The notes beneath the pieces are model-generated. The model searched no databases. It was not told the DNA's origin and saw only the letters and a program-made list of their open reading frames with translations. From the IMG/VR virus record IMGVR_UViG_3300021083_000353, positions 1 through 38,806 of that record: a stretch of 38,806 nucleotides of DNA. The stretch is one strand, 5' to 3'. Below are positions 15,731 to 23,714 of this stretch, piece after piece. Source of the stretch: a virus. Within the stretch, counting starts at the first letter, position 1, and each line of letters starts with the position of its first letter. A program made the position numbers and the translations under genes.

Positions 15731-16135
15731 ATGGGCTTCGTCGCGTCCTTCAACCCGATCTACTGGTCGCAGCGCTACCCGGAATTCGCGGGGATCGCGG
15801 CGACCACGGCGCCCGGCTACTTCGCCGAGGCCGGGCTGTACCTGAACAATACCGGCAGTGGGCCGGTGGGGGACGCGAACACCCAGAGCCTGCTCATGCA
15901 CATGATCACCGCCCACATCGCTGAACTCTACGACGCGAGCAGCGAGCGCGGATCCCAGGCGCTGGTGGGGCGCATCACCGACGCTAGTGAGGGCACCGTC
16001 AAGGTCACCGCGGAGATGGACGCCCCCACCGGCAGCGCCGCCTGGTTCAACCAGACCAAGTACGGCGCGAGCTTCTGGCGCGCCACCCAGCGATACCGCG
16101 GCTTCCGCTACCTGTCGCCGGGAGGGAGGTGCTGA
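15731..16135 (+). CDS. DUF4054-type head completion/adaptor protein
   Basis: A 134-residue protein. The opening FNPIYWSQRYPEFAG, the AGLYLNN segment, LLMHMITAHIAELY, and the C-terminal WFNQTKYGASFWRATQRYRGFRY with a terminal glycine-rich stretch fit DUF4054 neck proteins. Such proteins form the ring below the portal that receives the tail. The stop overlaps the start of the next gene by one base. Confidence 0.8.
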   Translation: MGFVASFNPIYWSQRYPEFAGIAATTAPGYFAEAGLYLNNTGSGPVGDANTQSLLMHMITAHIAELYDASSERGSQALVGRITDASEGTVKVTAEMDAPTGSAAWFNQTKYGASFWRATQRYRGFRYLSPGGRC

Positions 16136-16653
16136 TGGAAATCGGGGGACTGGGCGGCGGGGCCGCCTTCAAGGCCAAGCTCCAGGAGATGATGAGCAAG
16201 GCGGGCGAGAACCTGCAGTTGCGCATCGGTTTCCTGGAAGGCGCGACGTATCCCGACGGCACCCCGGTGGCCCAGGTGGCCGCCCTGAACGAGTTCGGCC
16301 ACCTCCACCGGGCCCCCAAGGCCGGCGGCCCAGCTGCGCGAACCGTCGCGCGGCCGTTCTTCTCGCAAATGCTGGCCGAGAAGTCCCCCGACTGGGCGCG
16401 CCGGCTCCAGGCCCTGCACCGGTTCAACAACGGCGACATGGGCCAGGTCATGAAGTCGCTCGGGGAGTCCATCGCCCAGGACCTGCAGATGGCCATCGTC
16501 AATTTCAACGACCCGCCCGACAAGGACGTCACCATCGCCCAGAAGGGCTTCAAGGGCGGCGCCCAGGCCACCCTGCAGAATACCAAGGTGATGCTGAATT
16601 CGGTCGCCTATGAAGTGGACGGGGAGCGCTTCCCCGGGCCGGTGAAGGCATGA
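16135..16653 (+). CDS. Neck/tail completion protein (HK97 gp10-like)
   Basis: A 172-residue protein. VGFLEG-like IGFLEGATYPDGTPVAQVAALNEFG and RPFF followed by a long helix are the hallmarks of the HK97 gp10/Mu gpG-type neck proteins. It joins head and tail. ATG 16135 overlaps the previous stop and has GGAGGGAGG at 16121-16129; an upstream in-frame GTG at 16129 is less likely. Confidence 0.75.
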   Translation: MEIGGLGGGAAFKAKLQEMMSKAGENLQLRIGFLEGATYPDGTPVAQVAALNEFGHLHRAPKAGGPAARTVARPFFSQMLAEKSPDWARRLQALHRFNNGDMGQVMKSLGESIAQDLQMAIVNFNDPPDKDVTIAQKGFKGGAQATLQNTKVMLNSVAYEVDGERFPGPVKA

Positions 16654-17018
16654 ACCTCCACGGGCTCGCCTCCAACTGTACCGGCGCCGTCAACCCGTCG
16701 GTGGTGGCCACCATCCGGACCAGCACCGGCAGCACCCCTCAGGCGGACGGCTCCCTGGTGCCCACCTATGCCACCGCCACCGGCCTGGTCAACGTCCAGG
16801 GCCTCTCCGGCAAGGACATCCAGCACCTGAACGGCCTGAACATCCAGGGCGTCACCCGGAAGGCCTACTGCCGGGGCGACGTCAACGGCGTGGTCCGCGC
16901 CTCCGGCCAGGGCGGCGACCTGCTGACCTTGCCGGACGGCACCATCTGGCTGGTGGCCACCGTCTTCGAATCCTGGCCCGACTGGTCTGCTGTCGGCCTC
17001 GCCCAGCAGGTGGCTTGA
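16650..17018 (+). CDS. Conserved phage neck/tail protein
   Basis: A 122-residue beta-rich protein. The pattern of VNPSVVATIRTSTG ... LVNVQGLSGKDIQHLNGLNIQG ... GGDLLTLPDGTIWLVATVFESWPDW recurs in myovirus genomes between gp10-like and tail-terminator genes. It probably belongs to the head-tail connector, but no enzymatic or binding motif is visible. Overlaps of four bases and one base with its neighbours show tight coupling. Confidence 0.7.
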   Translation: MNLHGLASNCTGAVNPSVVATIRTSTGSTPQADGSLVPTYATATGLVNVQGLSGKDIQHLNGLNIQGVTRKAYCRGDVNGVVRASGQGGDLLTLPDGTIWLVATVFESWPDWSAVGLAQQVA

Positions 17019-17536
17019 TGACGTTCACCCCCTCCATCACCGCGTCCGCCGTCTTCACCGCGCTGAAGGCCTGGCTGATGAACGCCCTGGGCCTCGGCAC
17101 CGCTGCCGTCGTCCAGGAGCTGCAGAACCGGGCGGCCGCGCCCAAGACCGGCTTCGTGAACATGCTGCACAAAACCCAGAAGCGGCAGGGCGCGAACACG
17201 GTCATATACAGCGGCACCGGCGGTACCGTCACCACCACCACCCCGAAGGATTTCCAGATCCAGGCCGACTGCTACGGCACCGCCTCGGGCGACTGGGCCA
17301 ACGTCATCGCCACCATGTGGCAGTCCCCCCTCGCGGTGGCCTTCCTGGCGCCCTACGGCCTCACCCCGCTCTGGGCCGATGACCCCGTCGAGCTGTCCGG
17401 CATTAACGGCGAGGAGCAGTACGAGGAGCGGTGGATCGTCCTGCTGCACATGCAGTTCAACCCGGCCATGGCCGCGCCCATGACGTTCCTGACCGTCCCC
17501 AAGCCCACCATCTTCGACGTCCTCACCAAGCCCTAG
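17018..17536 (+). CDS. Neck/tail terminator-like protein
   Basis: A 172-residue protein. The segment NRAAAPKTGFVNMLHKTQKRQG and the internal FQIQADCYGTASGDWANVIATMWQS are features I associate with a phage neck or tail terminator family (LIC_12616-like). It lies directly before the sheath gene, the usual place of a tail terminator, which caps the tube and sheath. ATG 17018 overlaps the previous TGA; TTG 17015 in the same frame is less likely. Confidence 0.65.
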   Translation: MTFTPSITASAVFTALKAWLMNALGLGTAAVVQELQNRAAAPKTGFVNMLHKTQKRQGANTVIYSGTGGTVTTTTPKDFQIQADCYGTASGDWANVIATMWQSPLAVAFLAPYGLTPLWADDPVELSGINGEEQYEERWIVLLHMQFNPAMAAPMTFLTVPKPTIFDVLTKP

Positions 17537-17545
17537 GAGGCACCC

Positions 17546-19246
17546 TTGTCCATTCCTGTCAAGCAGCTCATCAGCGTGACGCCCAGCGTGGTCTCCGGGG
17601 GCGGCACCGCCGAGACTCTGAACGGCGTGATCCTCAGCCAGTATCCCTACCTGCCGGTCGGCACCCCGATGTCGTTCCCGACCCTGGCCTCGGTGCTGGC
17701 CTACTTCGGGAACTACAGCTGCAGCTTCACCGGCACCTGCTCCGGCAACACCCTCACCGTCACCCAGACCATCTCCGGGGCCCTGGCGGTGGGCCAGCAG
17801 ATCCAGGGCGCCCAGGCCGTGGGCGTGCCGCCCGGCAGCGTGATCACCGCCATCGGCACCTACTCCAGCGTGACCGGGGTCGGGACCGTGACCATCAGTG
17901 GCCCGGGATTCACCCAGGCGACCAGTTCGGCCATGACCTCGAACTGCCTGGAATACCAGATGGCGCAGGTCTACTTCGCCGGCTTCACCATCGGAACCCA
18001 GACCCCCACCGCGCTCATCTTCAGCCGCTACGCCACCACCGCCTGCGCGGCGTTCCTGGTCGGCGCGACGTCCAGCCTGACCCTGGCCCAGATCCAGGCG
18101 ATCACCAGCGGCACCCTGACCATCACCATCGACGGCGTGGCCAAGACCTTCGCCACCGTGACCCTGGCCGCGGCCACCTCGTTCTCGAACGCGGCCGCCC
18201 TGCTCACCACGGCCCTGGGCCTGACCGGCACCGCCGCGGTGACCTGGTCCTCGCTCTACAACGCGTTTGTGGTCACGTCCGGCACCACCGGGGCGACCTC
18301 GACCATGACCTACGCCACCGGCACCCTGGCCGCGACGCTGGGCCTGGCCTCGGGCAACGCGGGCACCCTCTCGCAGGGCAGCGCCGCCATGACCCCGGCG
18401 GCCGCCATGACCGCCCTGGTGGCCCAGACTAGCAACTGGGCCGGCTTCTCCCACGCCTTCGAGCCGATCGATTTGGACAAACAGCTGTTCGCCACCTGGA
18501 CGGCCGGCTACCCCACCCAGTTCTACTACGTGCCCTACTCCACGGACGCCAGCGCCCAGGGCGCGCACGCGTCCTACACGGGCTTCGGCTACTGGCTGAC
18601 CCAGAACAGTGTCCAGGGCACCGCGTGCTTTCTGACCGCCCTGGAGTCGGCCTTCGACCTGTCTCTCACCGCCAGCACGAACTACGGCGTGAGCAACGGC
18701 CGCATCGATCACCAGTTCAAGACCCCAAACGCGACCATCACCCCCAGCGTGACCGACAGCGTGACCGCGGCCAACGTGGTGGCCAACGGCCTGAACTACA
18801 TCGGCACCTATGCCACTGCCGCCACGAGCTGGAACATCCTCTACCCGGGACGGATCAGCGGCGCCTATGCCCAGATCGGAGCCTATGTCGACGCGATCTG
18901 GCTCAATGCCAACATCCAGCTGTGCGAGATGAACATGTTCACCGGAGCGAACAGCATCCCGAACGACCCCGCCGGCTACGCGCTGATCAAGGCGGCCTGC
19001 AAGAGCCTGTGGGCCAGCGCCCTGAAGGCGGGCGTGATCCAGCAGGGGGTGACCTTGACCTCCACCCAGGTGGCCCTGGTGAACAGCCAGGCCAGCCAGG
19101 CCATCGACAAGACCTTGAACTCGGTCGGCTGGTATTTCCAGGTCAACACGCCGTCGAGTCCCACCACCACGCCGCCTTGCCTGTTCTGGTACACCGGCGC
19201 CTTCGGCCTGCAGACCCTGAACGTCGGCTCGATCTACATCCAGTAA
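17546..19246 (+). CDS. Tail sheath protein (DUF3383 type) with an inserted beta-repeat
   Basis: A 566-residue protein starting with TTG, preceded by AGGAGG. The opening VKQLISVTPSVVSGGG, the YFAGF and ALIFSRY segments, and the end GAFGLQTLNVGSIYIQ match DUF3383 contractile sheath proteins, which polymerise around the tube and contract on infection. Residues about 58-130 (TGTCSGNTLTVTQTISGALAVGQ onward) are an insertion of the same beta-repeat type found three times in the cement protein. The insertion probably decorates the outer surface of the tail. Confidence 0.88.
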   Translation: MSIPVKQLISVTPSVVSGGGTAETLNGVILSQYPYLPVGTPMSFPTLASVLAYFGNYSCSFTGTCSGNTLTVTQTISGALAVGQQIQGAQAVGVPPGSVITAIGTYSSVTGVGTVTISGPGFTQATSSAMTSNCLEYQMAQVYFAGFTIGTQTPTALIFSRYATTACAAFLVGATSSLTLAQIQAITSGTLTITIDGVAKTFATVTLAAATSFSNAAALLTTALGLTGTAAVTWSSLYNAFVVTSGTTGATSTMTYATGTLAATLGLASGNAGTLSQGSAAMTPAAAMTALVAQTSNWAGFSHAFEPIDLDKQLFATWTAGYPTQFYYVPYSTDASAQGAHASYTGFGYWLTQNSVQGTACFLTALESAFDLSLTASTNYGVSNGRIDHQFKTPNATITPSVTDSVTAANVVANGLNYIGTYATAATSWNILYPGRISGAYAQIGAYVDAIWLNANIQLCEMNMFTGANSIPNDPAGYALIKAACKSLWASALKAGVIQQGVTLTSTQVALVNSQASQAIDKTLNSVGWYFQVNTPSSPTTTPPCLFWYTGAFGLQTLNVGSIYIQ

Positions 19247-19255
19247 GGAGATTTC

Positions 19256-19693
19256 ATGACCAGATCCCTCACCTCTCTCGACGCGGTCATCATCCTGGTG
19301 ATCCCGGGCGTCTACGACCAGGGCATCCAGCTCCAGGGATGGAAGGCCGACGACATTTTCGACGTGGCCAGCATCAAGGGCAACATCGTCCGGATGGGCG
19401 TCGATGGTGTCCTCAGCGGTGGCCGCCAGTTCGCACCCCGCGTCATGAAGATCCACCTGGAGGCCTCCAGCGAGAGCCAGCAGGTCTTCGACGACTGGGC
19501 CAATGCCGAGAATACACCCCCGGTGGATTCCATCCCGGCGTCCATGACTATCACCATGAACGCGAACGGCCAGGAATACACGTGCACGCGCGGCTTCCTC
19601 ACCGACTACAAGGACGTGCCCGACGCCAAGAAGGTGCTGGACCCGCTCACCTACGAAATCACCTGGGAACTCATCCAGAAGACGGATCTGTGA
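19256..19693 (+). CDS. Tail tube protein (DUF3277 type)
   Basis: A 145-residue protein with VIILVIPGVYDQGIQLQGW, GVDGVLSGGR and the C-terminal VLDPLTYEITWELI, in the arrangement typical of DUF3277 tube proteins. It follows the sheath gene, as in other contractile systems, with AAGGAG upstream of ATG. It forms the rigid inner tube through which DNA travels. Confidence 0.85.
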   Translation: MTRSLTSLDAVIILVIPGVYDQGIQLQGWKADDIFDVASIKGNIVRMGVDGVLSGGRQFAPRVMKIHLEASSESQQVFDDWANAENTPPVDSIPASMTITMNANGQEYTCTRGFLTDYKDVPDAKKVLDPLTYEITWELIQKTDL

Positions 19694-20199
19694 TGCGGAA
19701 GAGCGAACCCTTCACCATTACCACCGAAGGCCGGGACAAGGGCAAGGTCTTCCTGCTCCAGGAGATGCCCGCCATGCAGGCCGAGAAGTGGGCCGGCAGG
19801 GCGCTCCTGGCCCTCATGGAGTCCGGGGTGCAGATCCCCGACGAGCTGGTCGGCGGCGGCATGGAGGCCCTCCTGGCCCCGGCCGCCATGCAAGCGGTCT
19901 TCTCCGGCCTCCTCGGCGGCCTGGCCCGGCTCCGCTGGGAGTCCGTCGAGCCGCTGCTGGACGAGATGATGACCTGCGTGCGCATCATCCCCGACCCGAA
20001 GAAGAACTGCGACTTCAACCGGCCCATCAACCAGTCCGCCGGTGACATCGAGGAGGTGGGGACCCTGCTCCAGCTACGGGGCGCCCTGCTGAAGCTCCAC
20101 ACGGGTTTTTCGCCGGCCGCCGCGCCCTCGACCTCTCCGGCGACGACGGCCTCGACGGTGGCGCCAATTACGAGAATGTCCCGCCGCGCGTCGGTGTAG
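19693..20199 (+). CDS. Tail assembly chaperone, zero-frame product (gpG-like)
   Basis: A 168-residue protein whose ATG overlaps the tube gene stop. It is helical, with KVFLLQEMPAMQAEKWAGRALLALMESG and a four-residue end of the coding domain near NQSAGDIEEVGTLLQLRGALLKLHTGF. Located between tube and tape measure, it fits the chaperone that coats the tape measure protein during tail assembly. After the slippery site at 20103-20109 the zero frame becomes low-complexity (SPAAAPSTSPATTAS) before stopping at TAG 20197-20199. This implies that the biologically important continuation lies in the -1 frame. Confidence 0.82.
   Translation: MRKSEPFTITTEGRDKGKVFLLQEMPAMQAEKWAGRALLALMESGVQIPDELVGGGMEALLAPAAMQAVFSGLLGGLARLRWESVEPLLDEMMTCVRIIPDPKKNCDFNRPINQSAGDIEEVGTLLQLRGALLKLHTGFSPAAAPSTSPATTASTVAPITRMSRRASV
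20103..20109 (+). promoter_or_regulatory. Programmed -1 ribosomal frameshift site G GGT TTT
   Basis: The heptamer GGGTTTT is placed exactly as X XXY YYZ relative to the zero frame (codons ACG GGT TTT). Tandem slippage would re-pair as GGG TTT. It lies at the end of the chaperone's conserved domain and is followed by a GC-rich segment capable of base pairing. This is the same arrangement as the lambda G/GT site, which uses a different heptamer. Confidence 0.85.
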
Positions 20200-20333
20200 T
20201 CGCCTCGCGCAAGCTCGCCACGTTCTCGGAACTGCAAACGATTTATGGCCTTGAGGACCTTTACGACATGCTGGAGATCATCGCGGTGGACAACCATAAC
20301 GAGCGCCTAGCCTCCAAGCGTGGGGCCGAATAA
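20109..20333 (+). CDS. -1-frame extension of the tail assembly chaperone (gpGT-like)
   Basis: After slippage at GGGTTTT the -1 frame stays open for 74 codons. It encodes a hydrophilic start (FAGRRALDLSGDDGLDGG) and then a well-formed domain, RVGVVASRKLATFSELQTIY followed by EDLYDMLEIIAVDNHNERLA. The latter strongly resembles the T domain of frameshifted tail chaperones. It ends at TAA 20331-20333, which overlaps the ATG of the tape measure gene (TAATG). No good start codon or ribosome site begins this frame, so it is expected only as a ~213-residue fusion. Confidence 0.85.
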   Translation, partial: FAGRRALDLSGDDGLDGGANYENVPPRVGVVASRKLATFSELQTIYGLEDLYDMLEIIAVDNHNERLASKRGAE

Positions 20334-21979
20334 TGGCCACCATCCTGGACGCCTTCCTCGTCACGCTCGGGCTCGACAATAAAGAGTTCAAGAAGGGCGA
20401 GGAGGAAGCGGAAAAGCTCTACGACGAGCTGGTGCGCAAGGCCTCGGAGAACGCCAAGGCCATCGTCATGGCCGCCAAGGGCAAGAGCGCCGAGGAGATC
20501 ACCGCCGCGAAGGCCACCGCGAAGGACGTGATCAAGGCCGAGGAGCAGGCGGCCCACGCCATCAAAGAGAACCTGATCAAGGAGGCCAGGGAGACCGCCG
20601 AGAAGATCCAGGAGCAGACCGAGAAGGGCAAGGAATTCTTCAAGGGGGTGGGCGAGGCGGCCCTGGAGTTCTTCGGGATCATGGCGGCCGCCGCTGGCAT
20701 GGTTGAGTTCATCAAGTCGACCCTCGAGGCCGAGGTCTCGGCCGGCCGGCTGGCCAAAACCTTGAACGTCGACGTGGAGGAGTTGGAGGCACTGCAGGGC
20801 GCCGTCAAGATGGTGGGCGGCACCAGCGAGGGTCTGGATGCCAGCCTGAAGGGGCTCAACGCCCGCCTGGAGATGATCGCCATCCACGGGCCCCGGTCGA
20901 AGATGGCCCTGCAGGTATTCGCCGGCCTGGGGATCTCTGCCGTTTCCCTCAAGGGCAAGGACGCCATCGGCGTCATGGGGCTGCTGGCCGACAAAATGAA
21001 GGGCATGTCCGAGGCCAAGGCACAGGGCCTGGGAGAGCGCCTGGGGCTCGACGAGGGAACCATTCGCCTTCTGACCCAAGGGAAGGACGGCATGAAAGCT
21101 TTGACTGATGAACAGCTCAAGCTGGGCGTCGCTACAAAAGAGCAGGGTGAGCAGGCCGAACAGCTGGAACAAGAAAGCCTGCGGATGAAAGCCTCTTTCA
21201 ATAAAGCCGGTCAGGAAATCATGGAATTGCTTCTGCCCGCCCTCCTTGGTCTGAGCAAAGGCCTGGCCAAGATTGCCGCTTGGGCAAAGGAACATCCGGA
21301 CATCCTGAAGGCGGCGCTCATTGGCGTTGGGGCCGCCTTCGTCTTCGTTGGCACCAGTGCGGCTGCTGCCGGCGTCAAGGCTGCTGCTGCCTGGGTTATG
21401 GCCCTGGGCCCCATGAATCTGATCATCGGAGCGATCGCGGTGATTGGTGCCGGTCTCTACCTGCTGGTGACCCACTGGAAAGAGGTGGGCCACTGGTTCC
21501 ATGAGGTGGGCCTAGACATCGTGTACTGGATGGCCCTGGCGTTCTTCGACATCGAGAAGGCCGGCAAGAAGATGTGGAAGAGCCTGAAGGAATCGGCCAT
21601 GGCACCACTCAACTGGATCTGGGAGAAGCTGAAGGCCATCGTCGACATCTACAAGCAGGAGGGGAACTTCATCGCGGCCGTCCTCCACGGCAACGTGAAG
21701 GGGGCCGTGGGCGCCGTCAAGGCGGCCGTGGGCGACGTGGGAGCGGTGACAGGGCTAACCCACGCCTACGCCGGGGCGCCGGCAAGCGCCGGCATGGCTC
21801 TGCGTCCGTCCTCCATCTCCAACAGCCACGCCACCACCACGAGCACCCGGCAGACCACCATCAACGGCCCCATCAACATCCAGACCCAGGCGACCGACGC
21901 CCAGGGCATCGCCTCCGGCATCGGCGGGGCGATCAAGTCCCACTCTCTGGTTGACCAGGCTGATAGTGGGGTGTCCTGA
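20333..21979 (+). CDS. Tail tape measure protein
   Basis: A 548-residue protein. The first ~120 residues form a long charged helix (EEEAEKLYDELVRKASENAKA and following). There are hydrophobic segments near residues 104-125 and a long hydrophobic run in the middle (ILKAALIGVGAAFVFVG through IIGAIAVIGAGLYLLVTHW). The C-terminus is Ser/Thr-rich. This layout and the position after the chaperone identify it as the tape measure that sets tail length and assists DNA passage. The modest length suggests a short contractile tail. Positions about 21,060-21,300 use more A/T-ending codons than the flanks. Confidence 0.85.
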   Translation: MATILDAFLVTLGLDNKEFKKGEEEAEKLYDELVRKASENAKAIVMAAKGKSAEEITAAKATAKDVIKAEEQAAHAIKENLIKEARETAEKIQEQTEKGKEFFKGVGEAALEFFGIMAAAAGMVEFIKSTLEAEVSAGRLAKTLNVDVEELEALQGAVKMVGGTSEGLDASLKGLNARLEMIAIHGPRSKMALQVFAGLGISAVSLKGKDAIGVMGLLADKMKGMSEAKAQGLGERLGLDEGTIRLLTQGKDGMKALTDEQLKLGVATKEQGEQAEQLEQESLRMKASFNKAGQEIMELLLPALLGLSKGLAKIAAWAKEHPDILKAALIGVGAAFVFVGTSAAAAGVKAAAAWVMALGPMNLIIGAIAVIGAGLYLLVTHWKEVGHWFHEVGLDIVYWMALAFFDIEKAGKKMWKSLKESAMAPLNWIWEKLKAIVDIYKQEGNFIAAVLHGNVKGAVGAVKAAVGDVGAVTGLTHAYAGAPASAGMALRPSSISNSHATTTSTRQTTINGPINIQTQATDAQGIASGIGGAIKSHSLVDQADSGVS

Positions 21980-22536
21980 TGGCTGGAGGCTGGGGCCTGT
22001 ACTACGCATCGGGATCCGCGAGCGGCACGGCCGGGTCGCTGGTCTTCGACGTGGACAGCGTGCTGGACCTGAAGATGGGCGCCAAGGCCAAGACCTCGAC
22101 CTTCCCGGTCGAGGAGGGCGCCTTCGCCTCCTACAACAAGGTGCTGGAGCCGTTCACCACCAAGGTCCGGCTGGCGGTGAACGGGCAGGACCGGGTGGCG
22201 ACTTTCCAGGCGGCCCTGGATACCGAGGTCGCCTCCACCAACCTCTACAACGTGGTTACCCCCACGAAAACCTATCTCAACCTGACATTGGAGAGCTACG
22301 ACCACGAGCAGACCAGCAGTAACGGGGGGGTCTCCGGCCTGGTCGTCGATCTGTCCCTGGTCCAGGTCCGCGAGGTCACCCCGGCCTACACGACCGTGGC
22401 CATCAAGAAGCCGAAGCAGCCCGCCAGCGCCTCTACCCAGACGAACGGTAAGGCCCAGCCGAAGACCCCTGCGGCGACGCCTTCCCGGACCATGGCCAGC
22501 GTCATCGCCCAGGCCCAGTCGGATTCGAACTCATGA
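21979..22536 (+). CDS. Dit-like/baseplate protein
   Basis: A 185-residue protein. The N-terminal ~130 residues (GSLVFDVDSVLDLKMGAKAKTSTFPVEEGAFASYNKV ... EPFTTKVRLAVNGQD) resemble Dit-like baseplate components that contain the prototypic beta-barrel. The last 45 residues are a disordered Ala/Pro/Thr/Gln tail. It is encoded right after the tape measure gene, with a one-base overlap, which is the canonical place for the first baseplate protein. Confidence 0.65.
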   Translation: MAGGWGLYYASGSASGTAGSLVFDVDSVLDLKMGAKAKTSTFPVEEGAFASYNKVLEPFTTKVRLAVNGQDRVATFQAALDTEVASTNLYNVVTPTKTYLNLTLESYDHEQTSSNGGVSGLVVDLSLVQVREVTPAYTTVAIKKPKQPASASTQTNGKAQPKTPAATPSRTMASVIAQAQSDSNS

Positions 22537-22832
22537 TCTACTGCGACCTCGCCATCGACGGCAGCACCCTCTGGATCGGCGTCCCCTGCCTGAACTGCGT
22601 CCTGATCGACCCGGCCGCCTACCTGGGCTTCCTGGGGCACCTGGCCTTCGACGATTCACAGGGCTCCCTGGATCCGGACTACACCGGCATCGGGCCCGAC
22701 GGCCGCTACCAGCTCCTCTACTACCTGGCCGGGTCGGATCCCGTCCAGGTGCCCCTCCAGGCGGTGCCGGCGCAGCAGCTGGACATCGTGCTGGGCGGCC
22801 AGTCCTGCACCATCACCCTCTACCAGAAGTGA
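22533..22832 (+). CDS. Baseplate plug-like protein
   Basis: A 99-residue beta-rich protein: YCDLAIDGSTLWIGVPCLN, then GFLGHLAFDDSQGSLDPDYTGIG and YQLLYYL. This corresponds to the small baseplate plug family found between Dit-like and hub genes in similar phages. It likely contributes a ring at the end of the tail tube. The ATG overlaps the upstream stop as ATGA. Confidence 0.65.
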   Translation: MIYCDLAIDGSTLWIGVPCLNCVLIDPAAYLGFLGHLAFDDSQGSLDPDYTGIGPDGRYQLLYYLAGSDPVQVPLQAVPAQQLDIVLGGQSCTITLYQK

Positions 22833-22837
22833 CCCCC

Positions 22838-23713
22838 ATGACCGCAGGCAGCAGCTTCGTTCAGCGCATCCTCCAGGCGAACCTCACGCTCACCAGCGGG
22901 ACGTTCGGGCCGGGGAAGGGCAACACCGTGCAGCTCGCCGGCCTACGCATGGAGGCTGAGATCTCAAAGCATGGCCACCCATCGAAGAACCAGCTGAAGC
23001 TGAAGATCTACGGGATGCTCGAGCACGACATGAACATGCTCACGACCCTGCCGGCCAAGAGCGAGAAGCCGCTGGCCGTGCACAAGAACGTATTGCAGCT
23101 GCTGGCCGGCGACGCCAACGGCATGGCCACGGCCTTCGAGGGGGAGATCACCGGGGCGTGGGTCGACTACCAGAGCGCCCCGGGGCTGTACTTCCACCTG
23201 GAGGCACTGGCGGGGTACTACCCGGCGATCAAGCCGGTGCCCCCGAAGAGCTACCAGGGCGCGGCCTCGGTAGCCTCCATCATGTCTACCCTGGCGAGCC
23301 AGATGGGCTACCAGATCGAGAACCACGGCGTGAAGGCCCAGTTGCACAACCCCTACCTGCCGGGCACGGCGTACCAGCAGGCGGCGGCCGTCGCGGAAGC
23401 CGCGGGGATTGAGTTCGGGATCGACGACGGCATCCTCTTCATCGCCCCCCGGGGCACCGCCCGGGCTGGCACGGCGCCACTGATCTCCGCGGCCACCGGA
23501 CTCAAGGGCTACCCCACCTTCGACAAGAAGGGCCTGAAGCTGGAGTGCCTCTACAACCCGGGCATCAAGCTGGGCGGGCTCATCAGCGTGAAATCTGTGA
23601 TCCAGGGTGTCTCCGGTACCTGGCGCGTCAACGGGCTCAGCCACCACCTCGCCAGCGAGACCCCGGGCGGGCCCTGGGAGTCCAAGGTGAGCGCGTCCTG
23701 GGTGGGGAACTGA
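22838..23713 (+). CDS. Baseplate hub protein (gp27/gpD-like)
   Basis: A protein of about 291 residues (three more if GTG 22829 is used, which overlaps the preceding stop). Features are LRMEAEISKHGHPSKNQLKLKIYGM near the start, IMSTLASQMGYQIENHG in the middle, YLPGTAYQQAAAVAEAAGIEFGIDDGILFI and a closing beta domain with SGTWRVNGLSHHLASETPGGPWESKV. This order is typical of contractile-tail hub proteins that join tube and spike. No lysozyme domain is fused here. Confidence 0.75.
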   Translation: MTAGSSFVQRILQANLTLTSGTFGPGKGNTVQLAGLRMEAEISKHGHPSKNQLKLKIYGMLEHDMNMLTTLPAKSEKPLAVHKNVLQLLAGDANGMATAFEGEITGAWVDYQSAPGLYFHLEALAGYYPAIKPVPPKSYQGAASVASIMSTLASQMGYQIENHGVKAQLHNPYLPGTAYQQAAAVAEAAGIEFGIDDGILFIAPRGTARAGTAPLISAATGLKGYPTFDKKGLKLECLYNPGIKLGGLISVKSVIQGVSGTWRVNGLSHHLASETPGGPWESKVSASWVGN

Positions 23714-23714
23714 C

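Noticed and set aside
14195-15916. 573-codon minus-strand ORF opposite the capsid gene
   Set aside because: Shadow of the DUF2184 capsid gene; it spans several gene boundaries without ribosome sites.
16865-19456. 863-codon minus-strand ORF antisense to tail terminator, sheath and tube genes
   Set aside because: Its product is Gly/His/Asp-rich low complexity, as expected from the complement of GC-rich codon-biased genes; the plus strand encodes clear DUF3383 and DUF3277 proteins with ribosome sites.
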